This document shows, piece by piece, positions 48,570-60,589 of a stretch of 64,000 nt of DNA. Below the pieces are notes generated by a model. That model did not search any database. It was not told the origin of the DNA and worked only from the letters and a program-made list of their open reading frames with translations. Position 1 is the stretch's first letter; each line of letters opens with the position of its first letter. Source of the DNA: Chelonoidis abingdonii (taxonomy: Eukaryota; Chordata; Testudines; Testudinidae); the NCBI RefSeq assembly GCF_003597395.2, contig NC_133773.1, positions 65,001,050 to 65,065,049 on the forward strand. The letters run 5' to 3'. Position numbers and translations under genes: made by a program.

Positions 48570-50780
48570 CAAGCTGTCTAAACTCCTACCTGCCAGATGG
48601 GACCACAACTGTGGTACCCCTAACCCACCCAGCAATATCGTCAATCTATCCAACTACACACTCAGCCCAAAAAAAAATCTATCCTATCTCGGGGACTCTC
48701 TTTCTGCCCTGCCACCCCACCAACATGATACAGTTCTGTGGTGATCTGGAAGCCTACTTTCGCCATCTCCGACTCAAAGAATACTTCCAGGACAACACTG
48801 AACAGTGCACTGTTACACAGGTACCCTCCCACCAACAGCACAAGAAGAAGAACTCCACATGGACTCCTCCTGAGGGTCGAAACGACAGTCTGGACCGTAT
48901 TACGGTTGAATGCTCCGCCGACGTGCACAGGCAAATCGTGGAAACAACAATTGCTTGCCTCATAATCTAAGTCGTGCAGAACGCAATGCCATCCACAGCC
49001 TCAGAAACCGACCTGGACATTATCATCAAAGAGGCTATAAAGGAGTGCGTTGGCATCATGAACAGGTCTGACTACCAAAAGGACTTGCCAGCACCTCCAG
49101 TACGAAATCACAGGCCACTCCCTCAATCCACTGAGGAATACATAAGGAACGCACCAATCTATCAAGACACTCCCTACACTACACCGAAACAAATCAACTA
49201 ACCTCAGACCCCGACCAGGGTTATCGTGGGTAAGCTAACCCAAACCACACCCAAAATCCTGGATGCCCACATCCAGAGCATTGGCACTCTCATTGAAGGA
49301 CTGTCCGGATATGCTGACTCTCTACCAGACCCAGCCACCAGCACTCAGCTATCTCCGTGACACCACTGAATTTCCTAGGAAAAATACAAAGCATTGGTCA
49401 CCTCCAGAAAAACCATCCTAGCCACCAATGGAATGTAGAGGCTCTCTACGAAACTCCCACCACAGATGAATACAGACTTCAGGAACAGTATCCCGATGAT
49501 ATGCCACAGCACACTGCTGCTGAACCTGGCCTTTATACCACACACAACTATTTCAAATTTGAACAATATATATCTCCTAGATCAGTGGCACGCATGGCAC
49601 TCGCGAGTGGCCACACAATGGCCAGATAATTTTATGGCTGAACCTGGAAAACCTTCCTCCAGCTCTCAGTCGCACTCATCCCTTCTTACCTACGCTAATA
49701 CAGAGTTGATGACATTTCATCATCTGACCCCATGGGAAGGAGACTCTTGAAAAATTCCACCACGATTCAACAGCTCACCCCACCATCAAGCCCATCCTGG
49801 ACCAATCTACACAGGAGATCCACTTTCCCTAGAACAAACATGGGCAAATAAGTGATGTCACATTTAACACACCCATATCGAAAACCTAACTGACCGCTAG
49901 GCCTACCTTCATGCCCCAAGCTTCCATCCCGGGCACAATCACACGATCAATTGTCTACAGCCAAGCAACTGAGGTACAAATCGCAGTCTGCCTAACCCCT
50001 TCAGACAGAAGACCAACACGTACAAAAGCCACACAAGCTCCCTCAAAAATACAGAACCCGCAAGGAAATTAAGGAAAAAAAAAAACAAGATCACAGAGCA
50101 GAGTGTGTACCCAAAAGAACTCCACTGGAAAGACAAAACCGAAAAAGAAAACAACAGATCCACTGGCCATCACATACAGGCCCCACTAAAACCGGTCTCC
50201 ACCGCATCATCAGGGAATCTACAACACATCTGGACAATATCCCACCTTTCACAGCCTTGGGTGGCAGGACCAGTCCTCGCTCACCAAGACAAACCTGCCA
50301 ACCTGAAAACCATATTCTCACCAGCAACTGCAACACCACATCCAAATAGAAAACTCTACCTCAGGAACCATCCATGCAACAAACCTCGATGCCAACTCTG
50401 ATGCACCAATAATCTACACAGTGACACTATCACAAGGACCTAACCAAATCAGCCAACACATCACCGGTTCAATTCACCCCTGCACAGATCCCCATGTAAT
50501 ATACGCCATCATATGCCGAGCATAACCCACTCTGTAGTACATCCGCCAAACTGGCAGTCCTCCTACAGGAAAAGGGATAAAAGTGGACACAAATAATATA
50601 AGAGAATGGCAATATACAAAACCTGTTATGGAGAGCATTCAACACTCCTGGCCACACTGATGGCAAGACCTTAGTGGTCCAACCTGCAGCAAAAACTTCA
50701 GGAACCAGACTTCAATAGAGAAACTGCTGAGCTTTCAGTTCAATCTGCAAATTTGACACCATCAGTCCAGGATTGAACAA
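48570..50780 (+). pseudogene. Penelope-like RT + GIY-YIG polyprotein pseudogene
   Basis: Readable blocks in order: IQFCGDLEAYFRHLRLKEYF (about 48732), HKKKNSTWTPPEGRND (about 48840), DLDIIIKEAIKECVGIMNRS (about 49013, where an intact RT would have KEADKG), SIGTLIEGLSGYADSL (about 49277), a frameshifted TILAT block (about 49410), HNYF-like (about 49545), a damaged RT box around VDD at 49705-49713, CNKPRCQL (about 50377), NIYAII (50498-50514) and YIRQTGS (50538-50557). The last two are the GIY and YIG parts of the endonuclease. Many stops and shifts separate the blocks. Penelope-like elements use this endonuclease with RT for target-primed insertion. This copy is inactive. Confidence 0.82.
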
Positions 50781-50904
50781 AACGACTGTGAAATGGCTTG
50801 CCAACTACAGAACCAGTTTCTCCTCTGGTGTTTTCACTAACCTCGTTACCTCTACGTGCTTGCTAGCATATATATACCTGCCCCTGGACATTTCCACTAC
50901 ATGC

Positions 50905-50946
50905 ATCTGACGAAGTGGGTATTCACCCACGAAAGTTCATGCTCCA
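50905..50946 (+). ncRNA. Hammerhead-ribozyme-like motif in Penelope terminus
   Basis: The sequence has CTGACGA (50907-50913), one extra A, a hairpin GTGGGT-ATTC-ACCCAC (50915-50930), GAAA (50931-50934), and a 3-bp stem with TCAT loop ending CTC (50942-50944). This is the order of a type I hammerhead: CUGANGA, stem II, GAAA, stem III, NUH cleavage site. Penelope-like elements are known to carry hammerhead motifs in their termini. The extra A before stem II and the lack of a clear stem I are departures from the canonical fold, so activity is uncertain. Related versions occur at 5238-5276, 30306-30344 and, on the - strand, near 4731-4775, 30183-30222 and 48488-48530. Confidence 0.5.
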
Positions 50947-52749
50947 AAACATCTGTTAGTCTATAAGGTGCCACAGGATTCTCTGCTGCTCATACAAAGG
51001 AGTGCACTTTAGATTGTAAACAAGTTCATTTTTAGATGAATATGGGGTCAAAAAGGAACTGTTAATGGGGGTAATGATTTGAGATTTTCATCATTTCATC
51101 CAATTCTCACTTGGAAATATGTATTAGAATAAAGTTCCAAATTAATTTCAGAGATGTCAATGGGAGTTGTGCACATGGCTCAAGGGCAGCATATAGCATA
51201 TTAATTAGTTTAATAGGATCAATCTTCAAAATTAGCAATGGTAAAAGACCTATTAGTTCAGATTAGTCTATCCAGTGTGCAAGATTATATCCTATAATAT
51301 ACTTGCTTGGGTTTTGTCCAACAAAATGGTAGGACTAAATGATAGAGAAATTTAAAAAAAAATAAAGGCCAGATGATGTCCAGCTGATCCATTGGGAGCG
51401 CAAATTGGTTGTGGTTGTACAAGGACAGGGTCTTCCCTTGTGCTGTACCTTGGCAGAAGTGAGAGTGCAAGGCTTGCTTTCTCTGTGCTCCATCCTAGAG
51501 ATGAGGCAGAGAGTGGTCTCACTGCTTCCATGCATTTCCCCATGGTATGTAGATATTAGTTGGAAAGTAAACAGCACCTACAATAGACTCTTTGAGAGGT
51601 CTGGGCACATCCTATCTGACTGACAAAAAACAGACAGGCAGACTGTTTTAGAAAAGTTGGATATCAAGCGAATATCATAACTTGAGGGGTTTGTTTTATT
51701 TTGTTTAAATTCTATCAAGTCTTTGAGGACAATGTTCTAGGTCTTTCATGTTTGAAAAGAGGTGAAGATCCAGTGCCATGAGCTGTTTGATCTGATCTGT
51801 TGGATGTTGTGTATGAGTGTCCACACAGCCTTTTGTACTGGTTTAACTAAACCAGATTAAAATAACATCTTTAGTTAAATACTGCAACTTCCTAGTCTAG
51901 CCAAGCCAGCAGCCAATTTCTGTAGCAGTATAGACCTTTGAAAAGCAGCATATTCAGCAGCCCTAATACTTCCAGGAATAGTTAGATCAGAAAGCAGACT
52001 TGGAGAACCATTATTCCAAAATTTGTGTCTCAAACCCTGATTCAGCAAAGCACATAAGCATTGGTACCTATGTATATATTCAGGTGTTTTGCATAATAGT
52101 GATAGATTAAAGCACATGCTTTTTCTGACTCAAGGATTATATACATGTGCTAAAAATTGCATTTGCAGTTTTTTGTGAGCACGATTTTGGACCACCAGGT
52201 ATTTTCATGTCCAAAACTTAGATGTGTGGGTGCGGATTAGTTTGCAAATGAAAAACAGAGTTTAAGATGTATAAAGTTAAAGCATGGAGCAGGAAAGTAG
52301 GGCTTCGGAGTCAGAAAAGAAGGCAGAGTCTGATGTAGTAGCCAGCAAAGAATTCACCCAGTTGCACAGACAATTTGTTGTGCCTCCTTCTGGCTTAAAA
52401 AGTGCAGCCAGCCACTCAGTGGGGCATGGCACTCCTCCAATCAGGACTCCCATGGTCGATGCCTCTGGTAGGGCTGGGGTTTCATTAGCCACTCAGTCGA
52501 CCAGTTGCTAACAGGCTGCTGGATGGCAGTTGGAATGCAAAGGATGCCTGAAAATCTAGGTTCATGACCTGTGGCTTCTCATAGATAGTCCTACCAACTG
52601 CAGATAGAGCAGAGGCTGTTACTGAATCCAGAAGGTCACTAGGTGAAGGGATTCCAACAGTGCTGTCTGCTTCTGCATGAAGACAAGCAGCAGCAGCACA
52701 GAATGCAATATATAGACATACCAATGGCAGAAAATCAGGTGTGGGGGAG

Positions 52750-52880
52750 TACTTTAAAAAAACTGAGGCACAGAGAGGGGAAGTGACTGCCCAAGGTGAT
52801 CCAGCAGGGTAGTAACACAGCAGAGAATATTACCTGTTCTTCTGAGTCCCAATCCAGTGATATGTCTATCTAGGCAACAC
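52750..52880 (-). repeat. MIR SINE, antisense
   Basis: AACTGAGGCACAGAGAGGGG, AAGTGACTGCCCAAGGTGAT, CCAGCAGGGTAGTAACACAG and TTCTTCTGAGTCCCAATCCA are the reverse complement of the MIR core. Well preserved. Confidence 0.75.
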
Positions 52881-55800
52881 TTCCTCTACAGTAAAATATG
52901 CCCTGGCCAGAGCAGTGAGTGAGCAGGGTCAGCTGGACTACAGACATGTGGAACAATGGTGAAACCATTAGTGTACGCAGATCAGCCTTAGCAGGTCAGT
53001 CTGTATGACATGATGTGAATCTCTGGATCTGAGAAACAAGACACTGCAAGGAATATGTAGGTGAAACCACAGTTATAATAGAAAAGTGGCAGACAAGCTT
53101 TTCTGGGTTTCTCTGGATTTGTGGCAATGGGCAAAACACAAAGAAAGCAGTATGTGACAATAGTTTCCCATAAACGTACTCATTTGTATGCTAGTGATGA
53201 AGTTCATCTACATTAGAATAAGAATGTGGACAGGACTGCGGTTTTGCACTGCATATCATCTCCTCTCTGTCAAGTGAAGAATGGTCTCCGATGTTTCTGG
53301 GCATGGTGATGCAGTGGAATTCCACTTTCCATGTGTTGGACTGACTCCATGAACAGTGTGCAGCCATACAACACGTTTATCTCCATAGTTCCACTGAAAT
53401 CTAGAGAGAGAGGAGTCTTCATTGTGCCCCACTGAGTATCCAATGTCAGGGTTCTGTGTAACAGCCTGATGCCCTTCCCTGGTTTCTCCAAGCTGGTCAG
53501 TGGATCTGATGTCACATTAGTTAGGAGACATGATGACCTATCTCTGGAGAACAAAGTCATGTCTGGGGTCCAGCAATACAAATAAAATCATAATAAACCA
53601 GGTCTACATTTGTACACCAGCAGAGGCATAAAGAGACATAAAGGATGACTAAGCTTAACATTCACTTTGAACATTCCATGAAGCTTTTGTCGTTTTCATG
53701 GTTTACCTGCTCAAACCCTCACTGAAAGCAAATACAAAAGAGACACAAATATATCCAAATCCAATTCATCACAGATACATTTGGTGATATTTGCCCACTC
53801 TGTTAACTAAGTATGTGTACAATTGATATGCAAACTAAATTGGTGGGTGTTTTCATTTTCCTTATTTGAGATTTCATTTATTGTTGAGTGCAAAGCAGAA
53901 GTTACTTTGAAAATAAAATAAATTGAATACCCACAGCAGTAATAATAATCATTTACAATCCAACGTTTACATAAGGTTTTGTTTAAGAGGTTTTTTTTAT
54001 ACCAGCTGCTGTTTCAGTCGGCAATATGGCAAAATGAGGACCAATGTGTGTGTCAGTCCATCACTTCGGGCAGTTGCAATCATTCAAGGGACAGATTATT
54101 TCCATGCTGGTACCCAGAATGGAACAGCAAACAGAAATGCTGCATAAAAAACTTTGTTAAACTTGTAAGGAAATGCAGCTCAGGGAATGTGTTTGATTAT
54201 CCACAACAACAAAGTGTTTTGACTCTTCAGGCATACTCTGTGTTTCATTTAATCCTTTGCACTGTCTGTATCACAATAGGATCTGAACATCTTACAGATC
54301 CCAAAATCTGAGAAGGTAAGAAATGGTTTCTAAGGGCTGTTGGAATACCAGCGGAGGATATTTTAAATAGGGCATTGCCAGGGCTAGGTTGTCTCTTGTC
54401 CTAGGTGACCATGCAAGAGAATAAGAGGGCGTGAGGCACTCCCTTATTCTGTTGCATGGACAACTTGTACCATGGTTTACAACGTGAGAAGGGAAGTAGG
54501 CTTTAAGGAGCAGGATGGCATGGGATGAGGTGGGGACTGGATGGAACCTTATTCTGCATATCTGTGCTGGGATAATGAGTGACATACACTGGGCCAGTTA
54601 CAGGTCTGGGGCACAGGGGGGGAAACTGGGAGACAGATTTGGGAATCTCCAAGGCTGGTTTGGGGCAGCAGAACTACTTGTGGAGATTGTAGTAGTACAG
54701 TCTAGACTCCAATGAGTACAGAAGATGTGTGGATGATCAATAATATTTCTATTTTTTATTTTCTCTGGTTTACGGAAGGAATATACCTCCTTCAAGTGAA
54801 AGAAGAAGGGAAACATAGATCACCAGATCTTTGAGCTATCCATCCCTTTGCTAGATAGGGGGTTTCACTACCCAGTTCAAGAAGAGGAACAGCAGTAAAG
54901 AATATGTTAGATGAGGAGAGTGCCAGTCTCAGCTGCCTCTTCAAATGTTCTTTTATTTATTTAAGCAGGTTTGGTTTGGTTAATGTTTGATGGAGGAAAT
55001 AAAAAGGTGTTTTAGCTGAAATAAAAAGGAAAGAGGAAGATGTGTAGCAGTGTGATGACTGAGGTGCTTTGGTATTTGTACATTATTAATAGCTAGTAAA
55101 GAAAAAAAATGAGTTTTCTTTGGACTGGAGAAATCAACCCGTCCCATTCTGACCTGTGCTCCCTTGTGTTGCAAGATTGCTACAGCTACATAATATGCAG
55201 AGAGAGACAATTTATCCCAATGTAGAAGTACACATTTTTATATCAGAAATAAATACTTAGTATTGGATTCTGTACTTTTTTCCCTTGAGTAAAGTGTCTT
55301 GTCTCTAAAAGTTATCAGTGGCTTCAGATATGGTTTCCCATGTATGATATTTTTTCTGCTTCATGTTATTCAAATACTTTTAGTGCAGCGTTGTGTGCCC
55401 AAAGGTCAGAATGATACAGGTGCAAATCCCCAAAATGCTTACCTAACTAATATTTCATAAAGTTTTAGAAAACAAACTTCCAGTATTCCTGCTGTTATTA
55501 AGCACAGTTTGTGTCTGATTCAGGAGGCAAATGTTAGCATAAATTTGTTGTGTGTGACGTTACTGTTATCCTAGCCAAAGTGCATTGTGCTGTTGTTAAC
55601 ATTTAATAATTAACTGTGCTGGATACAGGGAGTGCACAAGAACAAATACTCTACAATTTATGACAATTACATAACAACATAGTTTGAAGACTTTCACAGG
55701 TGAAAATGATCATGCATATCTACTAAAACTGTGTAACAAAGTCTCATTTGTAGACATGCAACATGTCTGTAATATACAGGTCATTGTATCAAGAGAGTTA

Positions 55801-55954
55801 TTTTCATAAAGTTACAGCAGGAATAATTTGGCCTATTTTTATGATAGCATATCTTGTCCTGTCAACGTTTTTAACAAATTAAAAGAAAGCTGATTTTCTT
55901 TATGGCAGAACTTTGAAAACAGTGGGTTTGAACTGGAGTATCTGAGTAGAGATA

Positions 55955-56040
55955 AGCTGTGTGTTGTGTACCTATGTTGTACAGGAGGTCAGACTAGATA
56001 ATCAGAATGATTCCTTCTGGCCTTAAATCTATTAATATGA
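55955..56040 (+). repeat. CR1 LINE 3' terminus
   Basis: TACAGGAGGTCAGACTAGAT, AATCAGAATGATTCCTTCTG and GCCTTAAATCTATTAATATG are the terminal part of a CR1-type 3' end. Confidence 0.65.
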
Positions 56041-56696
56041 TCTGGGGGAATTTATATTCTGCTGAAACTGAGCAATAAGAGGCTCAGAACTTCAATAAAA
56101 GCAAAACTCTCATAGAAATGGACACTGACTAAAACCTTTAACACTGGTTAAAAGGTTTTGAACCTTTAGCATTAACAGCTATGTTTGAATATACCTCCTT
56201 GAATGTTCACCACTTTAAGTCTGATGAAGTACCACCCATATGCTTCACCTATTGATGTCTTACAGATTTCCAATCCTTTGTCCCATTTGTCACTTTTTTC
56301 AGCGTATGCTCTTGTAGGGAAAATTCTCAGCAGCTCAAATGGGGTATTGGGATGAGTGTTCTTCCTTCATATTTTCCCCCCTCTATCTTGCTAGAGATAG
56401 TCACTTTGTAGAATGACAGTAATTCAGGCAGATGGTAATAGTGAGTAATGCTCAGCCCTGTGCATTATTTGGGGGATTTTATATGCATAAAATCAGGAAA
56501 TGGCTGAACAGTTCTGGTGACTCTCTTTTTTGATTTGTAGAGGACTCTTTCAGATTTTTATTAAAAGGAAAGCCAGGACAGCATAACCTCAAAATCCACA
56601 AAGCTCTGCTCTACTTTTCAATGTCTCCTTGGAATATTTAACCTATTTTCAGGAATTTCCATTAATTCCAGATACATTGCAGTGAAAAATATAATA

Positions 56697-58974
56697 CAGT
56701 GCCCTCTGTTTATAAGAATTACTGATATGAGAATCAACTGCATATCCTGATCAAAACCTCTGGGACAAAATCATTGGTATACTAACCATGCTCAAGTATT
56801 GTGCATGTAAGAATCAAACAATCTGCTTATAAGAATAATTTTGGGGCAAACTGACTACATGTAATATGATAATCAATCAAGTGCAATGTCATGTAATAAG
56901 CCAGTAAAGCTGATTTGAATTTGATCATGTCATGTGGCATATATAAAATATTGTCCCTGTGTAGAAAAAACAAATTGTGCCATTTACATATGAGTGAACA
57001 TGGCAGGAAAAAGAGAGACCCCCTTCTGGAGTCCTATGATAGGCTTCCGAAGACCAGACAAAGAGATGCAGTTCAGAAAATGAGCATTCCACAAGCTATA
57101 TTACCTCAGATTTTCAAGGACAGGAGAGCAACACACAAAACAAAGGAGACAGAAAAAGAATACTATCAGGCAAGGCACCTAAGGTTTAGGCAGCAATTAT
57201 AAAGTGGATCAGAAATGCCCTCCCCACCCCAATTGGACTGTTGGTGATGCAGAAAGCAGAACTGGTGGCCCTGGGCATTACTGACTTCAAGGCCAGCACT
57301 GGCCAGTACCCGAAAGGGGATTGTTTTAAAGAAAATGCATGGAGAAGCAGAAGACGCAGACATTAAGTCATGTGAAGGATGGTTAGAAAATGAGTGGATC
57401 GAAATGAGACATAACTTCACTGAAGAAGACATTTGGAATGCAAGTGAAAGTCGAATCTACTTCTGAGCCCTGCCTGATGGCACTAACCTTTAAATGTGAC
57501 AATAAAAAAAAAAGGAAAAAAGTCTAAGGAAAGAATTATTGTTCTGTTCATCTGTTCTGTGACTGGTAAATAAAAGGATCTTTTCATCAACAGGAAAAGT
57601 CAAAACCTATGGTATTATAAAAATGTGAGACATCTTCCCATTTGCTATTCTGTCAGTGCATCTGCCTGGATGATGGGGGTATCTATTTGGTGAGTGGCTG
57701 AAGTATTGGAATTGAAAGTCGGGCCAGAAAAGGAGAAAGATTTTGCTACTTGTGTACAACTGCACAGCCCATGTGACGAAAGATGTAGCAGTGAGGAATA
57801 TCCTACTTGAATTCCTGCCAAAGACCACAACTTCTGTCCTTCAGCCATGTGATCAGGGAATTATCAGAACTGCCAAGGCATACTTTCACAAGCAAATACC
57901 TTGCACGGTGTTGTACCACATTGATGATGAGAACAACAAAGCTACCGATGTGGAAATTGCCAGTAAGATGAGTCTTTTAGATGCAGCTCTAATTCCTGCA
58001 AGTGCCTGGTCTGACTTCAATGCTTCAACGATCTGAAATTGCTGGGGAAAAAAAGGAGGTCTGGTCACAGCACCCATCGAGAAAGTAATTGTTGTTGAGC
58101 CACCAAGAAAACTCAATGCACACAAATTTGAAGAGTGGCTAGACATCGATGACACTGCTTTTGTTATGCAACCTGTCTCTGATGAAGACATTGTGACTGA
58201 GATCAGATGCCAATTGGAAGTGAAACCTGAAAATAATGCAATGGTGAACTCTGATGATGGCAAGGTAATCATCCCATCCTTGATCTAAATGAAGAATGTA
58301 ATGAAAACTTTGACAAAAGACCTAGTGTACAGGGGCTTCAATAATTTTAACCTCCTACATCACCTGATGCAATGACTGATCCAGGGAACACTGGACAAGT
58401 TGGAATCAGTGACTGCGCCACTGCACTGTGCATTCACCGTGCCAGACATTCCACTCCAGTGACAGACAATGATACTCTGAAATAAATATTAATGTGAGTC
58501 AATATTGTCAGACAGTCATTTTGTTGTCTTACATTTATATTTATGCTATAAAATCAGTGTAATGCACTTTCATATGTTATGTTTGTTCCAGTTCATTTGA
58601 GAGATTTTTAAAATTTGTATCTTTGGATCTTAACCTAAAGAGGTATATAGTTCTGCTAACTTACACTTTATTTAAAATTATAACATGCTGTACAGTATTA
58701 ATAATTGCCTTGAATAAAAGCACCAGCTAAATGATTGGGTGATAAAAATAATAACAACAATAGCATGATGCTCAGTTAGAATGTTGGTATGGTTTTGTTC
58801 CATGCTGAATATGTTTAAAGTCTACAGAATTTAGTTATGGTAAATGAGATGTTTCTCTATTGAATTAAAAAATTGGTTGTTTAAAATGTAAAGGTCAATT
58901 TCATCCATTTCTTCTGCTTGTAAGAGTCAACTGCTTATAAGAAATCATCTGAGATGGATAAAAGGAGTGCACTG
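56697..58974 (+). mobile_element. Tigger/pogo DNA transposon, near full length
   Basis: The ends are CAGTGCCCTCTGTTTATAAG on the left and GATAAAAGGAGTGCACTG on the right, imperfect inverted repeats. Each is flanked by TA (56695-56696 and 58975-58976), the Tc1/mariner/pogo target duplication. A second inverted word, CTTATAAG, follows inside each end (56835, 58933). The 2278-bp length and the two transposase regions inside (CENP-B-type helix-turn-helix and DDE domain) identify a pogo-group element of Tigger type. Internal stops and shifts make it inactive. Confidence 0.87.
57010..58290 (+). pseudogene. Tigger/pogo transposase pseudogene
   Basis: The first block (about 57006-57125) reads RDAVQKMSIPQAILPQIFKD, the CENP-B-N/psq helix-turn-helix that binds the inverted repeats. 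The block at about 57355-57465 reads ADIKSCEGWLENEWIEMRHN in a shifted frame, followed by ESRIYF and ALPDGT. Then SKERIIVLFICSVTG (about 57518) and the core block at 57743-58036 with NCTAHVTKDV, LLEFLPKTTTSVLQPCDQGI and AKAYFHKQI. The normal box has Asp before Asn-Cys (VDNC); here it is Tyr (VYNC), so a catalytic Asp is lost. At least three frameshifts or stops are present. Similar transposases gave rise to host genes such as CENPB and the TIGD family, but this copy is plainly a fossil. Confidence 0.85.
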
Positions 58975-60489
58975 TACCATATTTGTGTATTCCCTATGTT
59001 TGAATCTATATTTCTTTTCAATATATAATAATATATTTCCAAATATTTCATCTTGGAATCATTAAAATAAAAATAGAAGAATAACTAGATGGTATTTTTC
59101 AAGTTATATCAATATTTGATTCTTCAAAAGGAGCAAGATTCATTTATTGTTCTACTTTACCATCTGTAAGTTGCAGTAGAAATTTCTATCCTTTTCGTAA
59201 TATGGAAGGGTCAAAAATACAATTCTATAAACTTCCACAACTGAAGTTCTGCTTCGTGTAATATCAGATCACATTTAGCACAGTTTTGATAGACTATGGA
59301 GCTATTTCTGTAAATGACATACTAATGACATCATCCCATTTTAAGAACAAAATGGAAAAGTTATCTGATGCCCCACAAAATGAATAGATAGTTAATTACT
59401 TTGATAAAGTGCTGCATAATTGAATTTCTTAATAAATATCTTTGGGAAAGAGCCCTGTTTAATTAAGGCAATATTTTACATGTAAATGGGAGGTGTACTT
59501 AGCAAAAAGAATAATTTTGATAGTTATGCTGTCCAGTGAAGACATGATATTCCAAAGGCATTTTTAGCTTCTGGGAGATTTTCAGTTCACAATTTTTTAA
59601 TACAAAAAGGAAAAATCCTATACAAGAGAGTAAGTGTATATACTATAGCTTTGTCTATGCTGTAGCAATGGGATTGATCACAACATCAGAAACACCTTTT
59701 ACAGTTAGATTAAAATATTTCAGATATTCACCAAGATATAATTCTATATTAGAGCAGTGAACTATAGTAACTGGAAAGATTCTTGGTGATTTGTTCCAAT
59801 ACAGTTTTATTCTTTGTTGTCTTTTAATGTAGCAGTTCTTCAATGGGTTCATTCTTCAGACCACTTTGTAAGTGAGATCCTTTTATGGTGCTTCTGCCCT
59901 CCTCCTCTTCAGTGGCATTAAGGAAACAGTAATATACTATTGGATCTGTCCCTAATGGGTGGGTAAATACCCAGCTTGTCCTCTGATCATCCAAAATTCA
60001 GATGTATTCCACTTTCCAAAATGTTTTGGTCCATCTCCACTAAATGCTGTTATGTTCTTCCAAGTAAAGTTTAATTCACTGATTTGATTCACATACGCAT
60101 ATGAATAAAACACGTAGTCAGCTATGGCAGCAATCAAATTTAAATAAGCTTTTCTTCCTTTTTAAAATGTATTTAATGTTAGCAAGTATATGTGATTTTA
60201 TACACATAAGATACATATGTATATATTCCATTTCAAATTACATTAAGAGAAGATTAAGGCTGAATAACCATGCCTGCCAACTCAGGAAATGCTAGGGGAA
60301 AAGTTACCTTGAATTTGGCCCTATTGTACATATGCATTACTCTATAGCCTTTAATTATATGAGTACATACAATTTTTAAAAACTACATCATATACATTTT
60401 TCTACAAATCTACGTACACATGTCTAGCATCTTCTGTATACTATTCTGTTTATACCATACAAACACACATCATGGAAGCCATTTATGTA

Positions 60490-60560
60490 CATTGAGTGAA
60501 ATCCTGGCTTCGTTGACTTCCACTGACTCCAGTGAGGCCAAGATTTCATTCAAGAAGTAC
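60490..60560. repeat. Palindromic dispersed repeat
   Basis: GTGAAATCCTGGCTTCGTTG and CCAGTGAGGCCAAGATTTCA are near-inverse halves around ACTTCCACTGACT. It directly precedes the LINE tail. Confidence 0.5.
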
Positions 60561-60589
60561 AGTGAATGAGGGAATACTCCTGAGGAAGA

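Larger units (their letters stand above)
48407..50990 (+). mobile_element. Penelope-like element, near full length, decayed
   Basis: CATACAAAGGA is present on the left (48396-48406) and right (50991-51001), an 11-bp duplication (13 bp if the shared CT is counted). The element opens with GGAGGGGTAGCCGTGTTAGT in antisense terminal orientation (about 48407-48570) and closes with the same terminal sequence inverted (about 50850-50990). Between them lies a decayed + strand coding region with reverse-transcriptase and GIY-YIG endonuclease blocks. Total length is about 2.58 kb. The inverted terminal arms plus RT plus GIY-YIG identify a Penelope-like retroelement, probably of the Neptune group. Confidence 0.87.

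Noticed and set aside
48563..48970. 135-codon frame as an independent gene
   Set aside because: It begins in the Penelope terminal arm and runs partly out of the RT frame; the in-frame blocks belong to the Penelope polyprotein.
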